This document shows positions 36,701-49,536 of a stretch of DNA of 64,000 nucleotides, piece after piece. The DNA comes from Turbatrix aceti. Taxonomy: Eukaryota > Nematoda > Chromadorea > Rhabditida > Panagrolaimidae. A program made the position numbers and the translations under genes. The notes below the pieces were generated by a model, which saw nothing but the letters and a program-made list of their open reading frames with translations, was not told the DNA's origin and searched no databases. The stretch covers positions 2,318,718-2,382,717 of the forward strand of contig OZ017768.1 of the NCBI GenBank assembly GCA_963969345.1. The letters are read 5' to 3'. Numbering within the stretch: the first letter of the stretch is position 1; every line of letters starts with the position of its first letter.

Positions 36701-37473
36701 ACATTGTAATCTGCAGTGTCGCAATCAGAGCAAAACCACGGCCAATCTCTTTCACGGTTACCGTAATTTTTTAAAAATTGTTCTAATTTGTGTCTGCTGT
36801 TGTTTACAAATCCATCAACCTAAAACCGAATAAACATAAAATTTAATGATAGCTGAAAAACGTACAAAAAATGTGTAACGAGCTCCTTCCTTGGCATACT
36901 CATCCATTCCATCTGCAAAATCGTCAGCGGCGTACCATATTGGTTCACTCTGCATCCTTTCATCTAAAATAAAACAAAAAAAAATTAACTCATATGAAAT
37001 ATATAAAATAAAAAAACTAACCAATATTTTGATCATAGCGATAGCGTGTTCCAAAAGCCAGTGAGCTGGTGTCCATGACAATAGACACATATTCTGGATT
37101 ATCAAAACCCAAATCTTTGAGAGCAATCAGACTCATTCTTTTAGAGTCATCTCGGGGCAAACAATGTACAAAAACTAAAAAATTGAAAACATTCGTAAAC
37201 TATACATTTGTCATAAATACTATTCAGATAAACCCTTACTTCTAGCATACTTTGAAGCTTCCCGGAGTGCATCAACCATGCTTTCTCTTGTCACAACTGA
37301 AATTAATCTTGAAAAAGAAATCATAATCTTAGACTGCGAACTCTGAACAGCAGTCATGATTTCCTTATTGAAATACGAACATCGCTGCTCTGTATCACCC
37401 GGAAAAGTTGTGTAGATAAATGCAAATCTATCCCATCTGAAGTGTTCCATGACTGCTACCACGGCCTTGGCAG

Positions 37474-37869
37474 CAGTGTTCCGCTCTGGCCAAAATCGAC
37501 TCTCGACTCTCGACTCTGACTCAGAGTCGAGAGTCGAGAGTCGAAAGAGTCGACTCTTTCGACTCCGACTCCCAGAATCGACTCTTTGACTCCGAGTTAA
37601 AATAGGTTCACAAAAAATGCATCAATAAACGCCTAAAACTGCGTGCTTTCATCTTTAACGAGTTTTTATTTTACAAAATCAAACATTTGGCATCAAAAAT
37701 GGCTATAAAAGTGTATTTTTTTCAAAAAATTTTCATCAAAGAGTCGACTCCAAAGAGTCAAAAGGTCATTTTGTAAAAATCGACTCTCGACTCTGACTCT
37801 GACTCTCGACTCTCAGAGTCAGAGTCAGAGTCAAAGAGTCGACTCTGAGTCGGAGTCAGCGGAACACTG
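37474..37869. mobile_element. hAT-type MITE in cyclase A, 396 bp
   Basis: Terminal inverted repeats CAGTGTTCCGCT, with exact 8-bp target duplications CTTGGCAG at 37466-37473 and 37870-37877, both diagnostic of hAT elements. Removing the element and one duplication restores the exon sequence seen in paralogues. Near both ends it carries long runs of GACTCT/GAGTCG hexamer-like repeats that pair with each other. No coding capacity. Confidence 0.9.
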
Positions 37870-38446
37870 CTTGGCAGCTTGATTTGCCGATATGGCTACA
37901 GTTGTTGTCGTAGGAAATCGAGCCTTATCAGCTAGTTCATTCGTTGACGTCAGGCCCCATCCCATTAGGGGCACGTTTGCAGATGCCGCTACCGAAGACG
38001 CTAATATCGCAGCTGGGTTGCATGCAGGTCCGATTAGTATGTTGACTTTCTGTTCTGCAATCAGTTGTGCTGCGTAACCTGTTGCATATTTTTCTACACA
38101 GTCATCAAACCGAACGAAAAACGTGAAATTGTAGTTGTCGAGCAAATGTTCTTCTCTGATACGATCAAGTGCAATATTTATAGCCGCAATAGAGCCTTTG
38201 TAGCTCATTAGCTTAACTACAAGTTCAGCTTCTACTGTAATTAAAACGCCAACTTTGATTTCTAACGGTCGATTGTCATAAAGTAGGAGTTCCTCAGGCG
38301 AAGGTTTAGTGTAATTTAGAAGTTGAGCAAACACGGGAGCAAGCAGCAATAACAGAATACAACAACTCATTTTGAAACAACTAATTTGTTATAATAAAAT
38401 GTCTTCATTACTTTGACACACAAGCTATAGCGCTGAAAAGATACGG

Positions 38447-38527
38447 TATCAGTACAATCGCTTCGGATAAGCTGAAGTTGTGCAAGGTTTTGTACGTGCC
38501 AAAAAACAGCCTAGTTCTATGGCTGCC
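38447..38527 (-). promoter_or_regulatory. conserved upstream element of cyclase A
   Basis: Begins 77 bases upstream of the ATG. It holds TATCAGTACAATCGCTTCGG, then TAAGCTGAAGTTG, TTTTGTACGTGCCAAAAAA and CTATGGCTGC, in the same order and spacing as before copies C and D. B retains only the second half. Conservation above the surrounding sequence suggests the promoter or shared transcription-factor sites. GCTTCGG (CCGAAGC reversed) resembles the GAAGC core of CHE-1/ASE motifs, a speculative link. Confidence 0.55.
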
Positions 38528-39836
38528 TACATACACCTGAATTGCACCTAGTGCATGCTTCAATTTATTTTTATAGTTGTCGGATAACGATAGTCAACGG
38601 ATTTTATAGCGCTAAAAAGATACGGATTGTTTAGGTTTTTTGTAGCCATAAAAAATTGCTATGCATAATTTTGTGACATGGCAGTCTGGCAGTTACAAAA
38701 AATTAAATGCACCAAAACATATGTTTTACCAATAATAGAAGGCGAATGGTTTTTCGTAAGTGTGAATGCTATCTTTATTATCCTTCTATAAGTAATCTGT
38801 ATCAAGAAGTTATTTTGTTTGTAATACGAAAACTCGACCGAAAACCCGAAGTTGATAATCCGGCGACACCGGACAAAACATCAGAAAGCAAAAATCTACA
38901 ATAAAACTACTTTTAATCTGTAAACGATTTGTGTGTTTTTTTTGCGGCAGCGCACAATGGAATAGAACTGGTGTAAAACACCTGACTGACGTGAGCCCCT
39001 GCTTGATGTTGATGATCCAGAAAAAAATTATGATTTCAACTGAAAGTATAACCCGCAAAAACCAATTGGAAAACTGGGTAAAAATAGTATGTAAAGATAT
39101 ATCGCTATAATGCGCGATAAGCTCCTTTGATTGAATCCTCATTTGAGCGCGGGGAAACAACAAAAAGGTTGCGTAACTAGTACGTGGATCAAACGTTGTC
39201 TACTTTGATGATGCACTATCATAAAAACTATTTTTTTGTATTGATCAACTTCAGATGAGAATTATCTTTAAAAATAGTTAATCTGAATTTAATTTTCCCC
39301 GTTATTCGCAAAAAAAGCTTTGTTTGCCTCCAGCATGCCAAACAATATTAGAAATAGCCATGCCGGAGTACTTTACGTGCTGCGGTTTTTTGGTGAAAAA
39401 AATCTCCATAGTGATCAATGTTCCATGTTCATCATTGTTGAGAGAATTGTTTTCAGGACATCGGTAGACAAAAATGCTTTGTTTTATTTACATATTTATT
39501 TGCTGTTGTAGTTTCGTAAAAAATATTCAGACAAAAAATAGCAGTTCGATGATGCATTTTGTACCATTATTTGAAAACATTTGCACCATCAAAAATTTAG
39601 ATTTTTGTTATCGCTTTCCTATTTATACAAATGCTAATGGCTTACAAAACAATAGTATATTGCGACATAAAATATAATAGTAACATGTTTTTTGTTTGAG
39701 TAAACACTAAATATATCGATGTATTAACCAAATGTTTCTAATACAAACATACCACGTTTCAGAGCGTGCTTTAAAAATGTTTACATATGTTCATTAACTA
39801 AAATTCAGCTTCATTGTTGCCATATTAGCCATCATA
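38528..39836. other. divergent intergenic region between cyclase A and the DUF1647 gene
   Basis: AT-rich, with no recognised gene. It must hold the DUF1647 gene's promoter on the plus strand. Confidence 0.4.
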
Positions 39837-41247
39837 ATGAACTCGATGAAAACTTATCGTGCTTACAACATCAGATTGTAAGAATATTTTTTCTTATTGT
39901 TTTTGCAGTAATGATAGAATCTTTTTCAGATTTCTGGTTTTTGCGTTTTTTATTACTACTATTTATTTTTTTCTACACCATAATGAGTTCTTAAGTTTGT
40001 TACATTTTTATATATTAAGCTCCTTTATGTGGTTTCAGGTCCAAACACTTACGAAAGCGCAACTGAATGTAACTTTGTTTGAATGGAAATGAGTAATTTA
40101 AATGAATAATTTTAGCACAGTTAAACAATATTGAACCTAAAATTGCTTTGAAGAAAATTGACATAAATTTTGACGGTCCGGATTACAACTCATCAAACCT
40201 TGAAAAATCTAAACTTGGCATAAAGGATTTGGCACTGCTGACATTTATTTCCGAAAATCACGTTTCTGAATCAATGTTAGTTTATCTAAAAAATAATGAT
40301 AATAATACATATTTCATTATTTTTAGTTTACTGTGATTTTTCAGAATCTCATGTCAAACTATTTTGCAATTGCCTGAACTCAAGGGTAGACCCTTTTATG
40401 TCTTTGTTGCGGAGGACGTGACGAATGCATCGGAAACAATATACAAAGCCATATGTCCAATTGCCAAGATTATAAACTACGGTGACATGGCAAAACATTT
40501 ACCACCCGAATTTAGTTTGTTGAGGGATAGCTATCGTTTCAAACCGATATGTGTCATGTATGTCCTCCAACGACATCCTATAGCTTTGTTTGTTGATGCA
40601 TCCGTCAGGTTTGAAAATAAGAAGGAATCACCGATCACTGTGAGTTGATAAGGTTTTTGGCATTATGTCCTGAAGCCATTCATAGAATTGGCGTAATGTC
40701 CCATATGCCAAAATTTTGGTGCTACTGGGACACAGTGCCAAATTTTAGAATAATTTTTTTTGTTTGCAGGATTTAATTAAACGAACACAAAATGATAGCG
40801 AAGTGGGTCTCGCAATGGTAGGAAATGGATATCACTACATGTACTCTGCCACACATCCAGATGTCTACAAACACTTTCCAGAAGTCAACGTAACATTGGT
40901 AGGAATCTTTTTTTCGGAGCTTAAAAAAATTACCATTTCAGATGAGAAAAACGTACCAAATGCAGTCAGGCTTCACATTGTTCTTTGGTACCCCTTCGGG
41001 ATGGCGCATAGCAACGCGCTACGTACAATGTGCATTTGAACGCGACTGTCTAGCGCCACCAGGCTCATCCGCATCAACGTGTACTATTTCGGATATTTGG
41101 AGGAAGCCAAATGTGTTTTCCGGGTGCCATCGGTTCGACCAATCTGCGTTAAATTTGATTGGATATGTGGAATCAAAAGGAAATTACTCAAAATACGCCT
41201 ATACTAATGATGACATATTTCATATCACACGTGCTGCAAAAGTATAG
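39837..41247 (+). CDS. DUF1647-family type II membrane protein, putative glycosyltransferase-like
   Basis: ATG at 39837, GTAAGA donor at 39878. The second exon adds a signal anchor (RLFLVFAFFITTIYFFL), so the protein is probably type II, Golgi or ER lumenal. Later exons begin near 40114, 40345, 40770 and 40942 and end at 41247. Recognisable blocks are PELKGRPFYVFVAEDV, YRFKPICVMYVLQRHPIALFVDASVRF (the metal-site-like acidic strand of GT-fold proteins), MVGNGYHYMYSATHPDVYKHFP, and a Cys-rich end with CAFERDCLAPPGS and FSGCHRFDQSALNLI. This order matches DUF1647 (PF07801), much expanded in nematodes and of unknown biochemical role. All junctions join in frame with canonical splice ends, so it looks intact. 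The splice between the anchor and the next block is the least certain. It lies between cyclase copies A and B on the opposite strand. Confidence 0.75.
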
Positions 41248-41463
41248 TAAAAAACTTTTTAAAACACACATTTGAATTTGTCAAAATATGAATCCCGTTT
41301 TTCGATACCATGATCCTATCAATGACATTTGGCGAAGTGTCCCAAACAATTCAATCTGCATTCGAATTCTTTTTCCTTTCTTCTCTTTCCTTCTCCGTCT
41401 TCTCCGACCTGATTTAGACGTAGTTTTTCACGTCTTATCCGCCCCTGAGGCGCCGAGAAGCAT

Positions 41464-41509
41464 GGCTGAGTGGTCTAGGGTCTGAATCCCGGGCTCCCCG
41501 GCTCAGCCC
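41464..41509 (+). pseudogene. tRNA-Pro relic, anticodon arm deleted
   Basis: It starts GGCTGAGTGGTCTAG and ends CCCCGGCTCAGCCC exactly like the intact copies, but the middle, including the anticodon, is missing (46 bases instead of 72). The usual tRNA-Pro leader precedes it. Confidence 0.85.
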
Positions 41510-41565
41510 GAGTTTTTGGACCTTTATCCCCAAAAATGGATGACATTGATAAAAACACATTGTTT

Positions 41566-44500
41566 TTACGTTTGGGACAATGTTGTTGCGGTCGATATCC
41601 TGCTTTCTGACCGATTGTCATTGATTTTTCTCTGCAGCCAATATGTTTCCATGATGCCTTTTCCCTTAATGATTACTTCACCTCGAAGTTCAGTGATGAA
41701 ACCGCCAATCTGCATGAGTAACGTGTTAGTCGCTGATGAGATATGGATCATGCTTGCTAAAAGGAAGTGTTTTTTTGGCCACTCAACTTTTGTTCGAACA
41801 TACGCTTTCCGTTGCTTTCCATCCTGGAAGCCGTATTGACTGTGTCACCAAAAAGACAGTAGCGAGGCATACTCAGTCCAACAACCGCTGCCGTGACTGC
41901 ACCTGAATGTGCCCCTATGCGAATCTGGATTCTTTCGTTAGGCAGGTGCGGTATTCGAAACTTGCGGATGGTTTGCATCAGAGCCAGAGACATCAAGTGC
42001 AATTCGTTTTACGTGTTCGATGCCGTTACGATGTGGTAGGCCGGACACGCAAAGATATCCGTCACCAATGGTTTCAACTTTATAGACGTCGTGGTTCTCG
42101 ATGACGGTGTCGAAGAGAGTATAAAGATCGTTGAGCAGGGTGACGACTTGTAGAGGAGTACACTGACTTGAAAGTTGAGTGAATTGGACGACGTCGGAGA
42201 AAAATACAGTAACGCTGTCGTAGTTTTCTGGTTGAACTGGTATGCCACGCTTTAGACTTTCCGCTACCTGTCTAAATTTTTTTTGTGATTGCTATTTTTG
42301 TAGGATGGCATCGAACTCACTTTGGAAGCATCCGATAGAGCAACAAATCTGATTTTCCTTTTTCTTCCGTCAGCTCTTCGGCACGTTGTGCAACTTCCTC
42401 AACCAGCGTGTCGGCATAAGATTCGACTATCGTGAAAATGTGATCCATCAAACTTTCACTTGCGTTTTCGTCCGATCTCAAAACATTTTGTAAATCGAGA
42501 AGTGCTGGTCTCGACTTGGGGTTCCAAGCAAAACATTCTTTAATGGCCGCGATAACACTGGGCTTCAAATCAGGCACCGATACGGTTGTGAGATCGGGCT
42601 TCGGAGCGTCGGTGCCGCCCCGTTTGATCTTATATATTGCTTCTGAAAAACAAAATGATTATTTTTGCTTCAGGGGTTTGGATATGTTTGAAAGCGTTTA
42701 CGTCTGGGCAAATATGTGCGCAAAATGCTCACTCAGTGCGCTTTGGTAAAAAACAACAACTTACCATCGATGCCGTCCGAATCATCTAAACCGAGAGGTC
42801 CTTTCTTAGTCAGGACCTCCGAACAAACAATTCCAAAACTGTAAACATCAGCCGCTTCATTAGGTATCATATCCGGATTCCGAATCATTTCAGGTGCCTT
42901 CCATAGTAATTCTCTTCTGTTGACTTTCTCGCCCTTGTGCAACCCATGGAGTCCGTAGTCAGTCAACTTGACTACCCATCGATCGTCGACCACAATTGTC
43001 CGGGATGACAGTCTGCCATGACCCTTACAGTAATCCACTTGGGTAAGACACATGAGTCCGTGAACAATATCCAAAGAAATCGAACGTAAGAAAAACGCGT
43101 CCATTGGGTACTTTTCATCTGCTATAAGATCCCGCAAACTGCGTCGACTACAATATCGGAAAATGGCAAACGTTTGAGGACCATCAGAGCAAAGACCAAT
43201 GAATTTGCAAAGGTTATCATGACTTAGCTGAGTCATCTTCCGCAATTCAGAGCATATCTTTTCATCCAAAACCGGTCGACAGTCGAACTTCCTTGCAGCA
43301 ACGGGTTCATTGTTGAAGTAAAAGTAGGTGTAATGCTTGCTTTCAACGGTGTTACTAATTGTACTATTGCCTGAACTTTTGGATTGCAATGAATGTTGAC
43401 TTGTAGTATTGAGTTTCTTCTTTTTGATGTGAATGAGCTCCGTAAAGCTGATTTGCCAGAGGGCGTTAAGCCTAGCTTTTTCCACTCGGCGGGAACTGAA
43501 AAATACAAATTTTTTTGTGACCATGTATTAATTTTTGTACTTTTGGTGGCGGTAGTAATGTTATCTACATGCACCTAACCAAGATGGTTGTACTATAATA
43601 CTATCTAGATTTTTGTCATTTTCGATCAAAATACAGACATAAAATGAATTTAAAACGTTTCAAAAAAGACTACTGAAATACCTGTATATATAAAAAACTG
43701 TTTTCATCAGATTCGCTCCCGCTCATGTTTTTTTGTTATTATGCAATCATTTGGGATGCATCAAAACACATAAACTGTTCTTAAAAGAAAACTTACTGTA
43801 ATCCATAAATAAGAATAAGCAGAAGGCTTAAAACCAAAATAGCCAGAATTGCGTAGACGTAGGGCGCCAGGGCGTTCCAGACCTGTATAGGACAACTGGA
43901 GCCCGTGAATCCACATACTGGAACTGAAAGCGGTCGAACGCCGTCTCGCGTCGCCCAGATACCCGTCGATTCATCTACATAATTAGGCATCACAGTTATG
44001 ATACTTTCATCAAAATCGATTATCAGATATTCAATAATATTGCCATTGGCATTGAGTCCGTACATACCAAAATTACCATCTCTCATGCCAAAAGAATTTA
44101 TTTCTATGTGTCCGTTGTAGCCATCAAATTCACCCTGGGCATTGTTGACAATAGCTCTGCCATCGTGGAGACCGTTTACCGGATCTTGCTGCAGTGTTCG
44201 GTTGAGAGCTAAGCCATAGAGGTAAAATGTGTCATGCAGGTCGTAGGCATAATGTGATATCTGAAAACGTTGCTATGCAAAATTAGACAAACAAATAAAT
44301 TGTTTACGTTGTAATCTGAAAAGTCGCAGTCATAGCAAAACCATGGCCAGCCTTTTTCACGATCGCCGTAGGCATCCAGGAACGCAGCCATTCTTGCTTT
44401 GCTGTTATTGACGACTCCATCGACCTAGAATTTGAACTTTTGATGACATAAAAACTGTATAACGTACGAAAAAAGTGTATCGAGCGCCTTCCTTGGCATA

Positions 44501-45648
44501 TTCATCCAGACCGTCTTGATATTCATCGAAAGCGTACCATAAAGGTTCGCTCTGCATTCTTTCGTCTGAAAATATCGACAGTCTTTTTTCAATCAAATTA
44601 TGGGATTAAGAGGAGCAAAACACAGAAACCATAAAACTTATTAGAGCAAGATTTGCTATGACAAAAAATGATAGTAAAATATATTTAGAAAATGACTCAC
44701 CGACATTTTTTTCATACCGGTAACGCGTTCCTAATCCCAGAGCACTGGTTTCCATGATCATGGCCACGTATTCAGGGGTATCAAATCCAGCATCTTTGAG
44801 GGATATCAAACTCATTCTTTTATAGTAGTCGTTGTTGTAGCATCCAACAAAAACTAAAAATAGTAATTTTAGAGTATATTTTTAAAATTTAAAAAGTTCT
44901 TACTTCTGGCATATCTCGAAGCAGCCTTAAAAGCATCAGTCAAACTTTCCCTATTAACATTTGGTACCATACGTGTAAATGAAATAATCAATCTTGAATG
45001 CGAATTTTGAACTTGTTCAATTAGCTCGCGATTGAAGTACTCGCATCGCATTTCGGTATCTCCGGTGAAAGTTGTGTATATAAATGCAAATCTATCCCAA
45101 CCAAAATGTTCCATGATTTTTACAATAGATTGTGCAACTTGTCTGGCGGATATAGCAACTGTCGTCGTCGTTGGAAACCGATCCCTATCCGCGAGTTCAT
45201 ACGTCGAGGCCAGACCCCATCCCATAAGGGGTATATTAGCGTAAGAAGCGATCGACGAAACCAGAAGAGCGGCTTGGTTGCATCCCGGTCCGATGAAAAC
45301 ATTGACTTTCTGCTCAGCGAGAAGCTCTGCAGCATACCCCGCAGCATAGAGTTCCCTGCATTCGTCAAATCGAACAAAAAACGTAAAATTATAATTGTCA
45401 AGCAGGTGTTCTTCCCGGATACGATCAATCGCGATATTGATAGCCGCAATAGAACCCCTGTAGCTCATTTTATTGACTGCTTGTCCGGCTTCTATGGAAA
45501 TAAGCACACCAACTCGTATCTCAAATGGCCGATTGTCGTACATAGACACATCTCCCGCTCCCGGTAGCGGAGTTGTATAACCTGGAAGTTGGGTAAGCAC
45601 AGGAACAAGTAGACACAATAACAGAAATTGCGTCACAGAACATAGCAT
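41566..45648 (-). pseudogene. receptor guanylyl cyclase copy B (gcy-like), frameshift in the cyclase domain
   Basis: The start is the ATG at 45646-45648 with a signal peptide (MLCSVTQFLLLCLLVPVLTQ). The extracellular domain, CGFTGSSCP, one membrane helix (YAILAILVLSLLLILIYGL), the kinase-homology domain (HGRLSSR, LTDYGL) and cyclase metal and base-recognition residues can all be followed. Between about 41990 and 42000, where paralogues read ALMSL or AQMSL, B reads GCACTTGATGTCT: one extra base. This shifts the frame from HVKRIAL into a different sequence and separates the two halves of the catalytic domain. A single-base assembly error would also explain it. Everything else looks intact, and the C-terminus (ATTLSQT) ends at 41566. 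B is the most divergent of the four; its upstream region and extracellular sequence differ most. Confidence 0.75.
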
Positions 45649-45777
45649 TTTTAGAAGAATATGACTTTTAGGACGCTTATCTTAGATAAGGAAGAAATCG
45701 TCATTGTGCTTATATAGAAGAGGCACATCAAGAGCTGCTGGCTCCGGTGAAAATACAAACGCCCGCTAAGCCAGTTG

Positions 45778-45823
45778 CTTTCGGCATTTTGTACCTGACA
45801 AAAAAAGGTGATGTATGGCTGCA
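45778..45823 (-). promoter_or_regulatory. partial conserved upstream element of cyclase B
   Basis: About 130 bases before the ATG, GCTTTCGGCATTTTGTAC, then CAAAAAAAGG and GTATGGCTGC, match the second half of the element found before A, C and D. The TATCAGTACAATCG part is absent. Confidence 0.4.
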
Positions 45824-46114
45824 TAGCTTAAGTCATGTTTGTAATTTTGGGTTGGGTCGGGTGCATAAAAATTCACTTAAGACCAGAGGCCGATGCTGTT
45901 GACTCTCGGAATTGCAAGGGGTGGTATTCACGATCCTATCAATGACATTTGGCAAAGTGTCCCGAACAGTTAACTGCGTTTTTCGCTGCGATTCAATCTG
46001 CAGTGCGGATTCTTTTTCCTTTCTCGCTTCTTCTCTCTTCCTTCTCCGTCTTATCCGACCTTATTTAGACGTGGTTTTTCACGTTTTATCCGCCCCTGAG
46101 GCGCCGAGAAGCAT

Positions 46115-46186
46115 GGCTGAGTGGTCTAGTGGTATGATTCTCGCTTAGGGTGCGAGAGGTCCCGGGATCAATCCCCGGCTCAGCCC
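46115..46186 (+). tRNA. tRNA-Pro (AGG)
   Basis: A full 72-base cloverleaf: acceptor GGCTGAG with CTCAGCC; anticodon stem CTCGC/GCGAG with loop TTAGGGT, giving anticodon AGG; T stem CCGGG/CCCGG. The T loop is ATCAATC, with A where nearly all tRNAs have T54. About 60 bases past the stop codon of cyclase C, convergent to it. A leader of about 150 bases is shared with the other copies. Confidence 0.93.
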
Positions 46187-47139
46187 GAGTTTTTGGACCT
46201 TTATCACTAGAACTTCAACACGGACACTAAAAAGAATGATTTTTTAAGCTAGAAAAAATGTTGTTGCAGTCGATAATCTGCTTCCCGGAGGTTTGTTTTC
46301 ATTTTGGACTTCCAATAGGTCAGCACTTTCGTATTCATCGTCGATCTTCTTCACCAACCAAAATGTTTCCATGATGCCTTTTCCCTTGATTATTACGTCA
46401 CCCCTAAGTTCAGTTACAAAGCCGCCTATCTGTTCAAGCAGTAAATTGGTGGCCGATGTGATTTGAATTTTGCTTGCTAAAATCAAGCTTTTTTGTATTC
46501 AGTGAAATTTGGACATGAACATACGTTTTCCATTGCTTTCCATCCTGGAAGCCGTATTGACAGTGTCACCAAAAAGGCAATAGCGAGGCATACTAAGTCC
46601 AACAACGGCAGCTGTAACGGCACCTGAGTGCACTCCAATACGAATCTCGATTCTTTCTTTTGGCAGGTGGGGGATTCTGAATTTGCGGATACTATGCATG
46701 AGAATCAGGGACATTTGTGCAATCTGTCTAACGTGATCAGTACCATTACGATGTGGCAAGCCAGACACGCACAGATATCCGTCACCAATGGTTTCGACTT
46801 TGTAAACATCGTGAGCTTCGATCACGGTATCAAAGAGGGTGTACAGATCATTGAGCAGATTGACTACTTGTAAAGGAGAACATTGATTTGAAACTTGCGT
46901 AAATTGAACAACATCGGAGAAAAACACGGTTACGGAATCGTAATTTTCGGGTTGAACTGGTATGCCACGTTTTAGACTTTCTGCTACCTGTCTGAAAATA
47001 ATCATTGATTGTTTTTGTTGAGTGTCTATTATTATACTCACTTTGGAAGCATGCGGTATAGTAGCAAGTCCGATTTCTGCTTTTCCTCTGTCAGTTCTTC
47101 GGAACGTTGAGCAACCTCGTTAGCCAAAGTATCGGCATA

Positions 47140-49243
47140 CTCACAAAAAAATATATCTAAATGTAAGTAGATATGTCTATAAAGAGTTATAGACATAACT
47201 ATGACTTCAGCACCTGATACACAAAACTATAAATCGGAGCACCGTATAGACAAAACTATAAATCAAACAAGCTTGGCAAAGCGTGTCAAACACGTTTTCA
47301 TTGCTTTTGATTTTCAGGCTTCCCTTCCCGCTTCGCGGCATCCGCTGAGTATTACTTTTTGGCACGTTCAGGCATTCGTTTACTAACAAAATAAATAAAT
47401 AAATGACAAAACATAAAACAAAACAAAAAAATGAAAGCATCGTCGAAGTCTTCTTCATTTTTCTCTGTGAAGCATCGTGGACTTGGCTTTTGCTTGGATG
47501 ATGCGGTAAATGGTTGTAGCTGGGACAGGATTGAAGTCATCTGAAAGTCTCGAGGCACCACTGAAAACAAATCAAACCCTGAAACTTTTCTGCCCCAAAA
47601 TTTGATGTCAACTGCCTTTCAACCGTTTTTTTACCTTTTTTGCAATTGTGAAGCCAAATCTTGGCACCCCAGCTGTCGCAGCGCAATCCTACCTAACAAA
47701 TTGCAGAACTCTCATGGCACAATCGCATGAAAAGGAAAGAAAATGGTTGAAACTTGGTTGGTATACAAAAAATAGTAAAAACACCCAAAAACTTGGAAAA
47801 ATTCAAAAACCTACGTCGGTGGAAGAGCTCGGAAAAAGTTGTCGATAGGTTGTACACGCTGGAGGATGTCGCCGGATGAGTCTGAAACAAAAACAAAATA
47901 AATCAAGCCAAAAAAAAACAACAACTGCAACTCGCCCGAAGAAAATAACATAGACAAAAAAATAACAAAGTTCGGCTGAACAAACCGAGCGCTGCGACGC
48001 AACATTCGTGTTGAGACTCCTCTCCTCAACAACGGAAAAGTCGCAGATCGCGCAAGTTGTGAAATTATGTATTTGGACGAAATTTATATCTAAATTCGAA
48101 AACTTTGGTTTTTGAATTGATATTTAAAAGTTTTTTATTGTGAAAAAATAGAATCGAGCATTGTCGTTCGAACTTCTCTATTCACGTTTTTCAAAATTTT
48201 CATTTTTGCCAAAATTGAAGGAGGTGTACTAGAAAATTCATTACTTGGTAACAAATAAAGTTATACATGCAGTTCAAAATGATTTCGAAGCACAACAAAA
48301 TTCTCTATCTAGTAAAAATATGCACATGCTTCAAAATAATTTTCAAATGCCTGAAAAACTCAAACTTCTAAAACTTTTGCCTGAAAAATGAATTTTCGAA
48401 ACTTTTTCGAAGTGTAATCCAAAAACTAAAATCAGAATCGGATTCTACAGTATCTTTTACATCTGGATTGATTGTTTCAGAATTTTATATTTTTTCCGTG
48501 CGCCAGTGCAAATTTTCTCCTGAACCTCCCTTTTTTTTGTCGAGCAAACACCAAAATTTTTCAAAGTAGTGTTCGGTAAAAAAATCGGCATGGATCGCGT
48601 TCGAAATGCATTTACGCGAAAAAGTCGGATCCGGGGCAGAAATGAACGCTGAAGCGAATGGCGTACTCCGTTTTTTAAATTGAGTTCTAAAATGTTCCGA
48701 AAACCTAATTTTTCTCAGAAATTTCATTTTTTTCGAAACTTCTAAGGTGATAAGGTATACTTTTTTATTTAAAATCAGTTAGAGAATTTTGTTTCGCTTC
48801 AGAATTGCTTTTGTTTGCCTTCACAGCTAATTTTGTTTATGCGCCGCGATTTTTCTACCATACCTCCTTCGATTTTGTTAATTTTGAACGAATTAAAAAA
48901 AAAGAATTATGTCAGCATAAAGAACACCCTTGAATCTGTCTGTAAACAAAATTTCATAAAAAAAACTGAATTTTGGGCTGAGTTACAATTTTTTTAAATT
49001 TGATTTGAAATCCTCATCGCGAAAGTTCATTGACTCGTGCGCAACATGCGAAAGCGTCGGCAGTCGCGACCTTCCCCCTGATTTTTCTTGAGATATTTGC
49101 GCTCGTTTATATACTTTTGTCTATAGCCGATTGAAAAAAATGAAGATGCATTGCTGGTTCTATACTTTTGTCTACTCCGAATTGTAGACACTGTGTATAA
49201 AAGTGTTTTATAGATGTGACTATAAACGAAATTTTTTTGTGAG
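47140..49243. mobile_element. TA-flanked transposon in cyclase C, 2.1 kb
   Basis: The terminal inverted repeat CTCACAAAAAAAT is short (13 bp), with TA duplicated at 47138-47139 and 49244-49245. Subterminal inverted words (ATAGACAAAACTATAAA and its near-complement TTTATATACTTTTGTCTAT) strengthen the assignment to a Tc1/mariner-type or other TA-targeting element. There is no transposase. An exon-like piece on the minus strand (47565-47460, after a TTTTCAG) may be captured host sequence. Its interior shares an inverted block of several hundred bases with the 53.7-kb element. Confidence 0.8.
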
Positions 49244-49536
49244 TACGACTCAACGATTGTGAAAATGTGATCCATCAAGCTTTCGTTTGCGTTTTTCTCT
49301 GATCGTAAAACATTTTGTAATATGTTAAGCGATGGTCTTGTCTTTGGTTTGTTCATGCAGCATTCTTTTATCACGACGATCACACTTGGCGGTAAATCAG
49401 GTACCGATACAGTTGTGAGATCGGGTTTTGGTGCGTCAGTGCCGCCGCGTTTTAGACGATAAATTGTGTCTAAAACTGCAAAAAGTTTAGTTTTAATGAA
49501 TATTGAAATTTTATAGCCTGAAGGGTACAAAAATTA

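Larger units (their letters stand above)
34125..38370 (-). pseudogene. receptor guanylyl cyclase copy A (gcy-like), extracellular exon interrupted by a hAT MITE
   Basis: The start is the ATG at 38368-38370, with a signal peptide (MSCCILLLLLAPVFAQ). Domains follow in order: ANF-receptor-type ligand-binding domain, the CGFTGTVCP cysteine pair just outside one membrane helix (YTVLGLLVLSLLLILVYGL), kinase-homology domain with HGRLTSR and LTDYGL but no catalytic HRD, a coiled dimerisation hinge, and the cyclase domain. The cyclase keeps both metal Asp ([15 protein letters not shown]), the guanine-selecting Glu (KVETIGD) and Cys (MPRYCLFGD), and NTASRMES, so the catalytic domain looks competent for cGMP synthesis. 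However, the first exon is split by a 396-bp MITE at 37474-37869. With its 8-bp duplication it adds 404 bases and shifts the frame. The stop is at 34125-34127. If the MITE is polymorphic, other alleles may work. Confidence 0.8.

Noticed and set aside
34504..46873. Plus-strand frames such as those starting [13 protein letters not shown] in copies A and C
   Set aside because: Antisense shadows of the conserved cyclase-domain exons.
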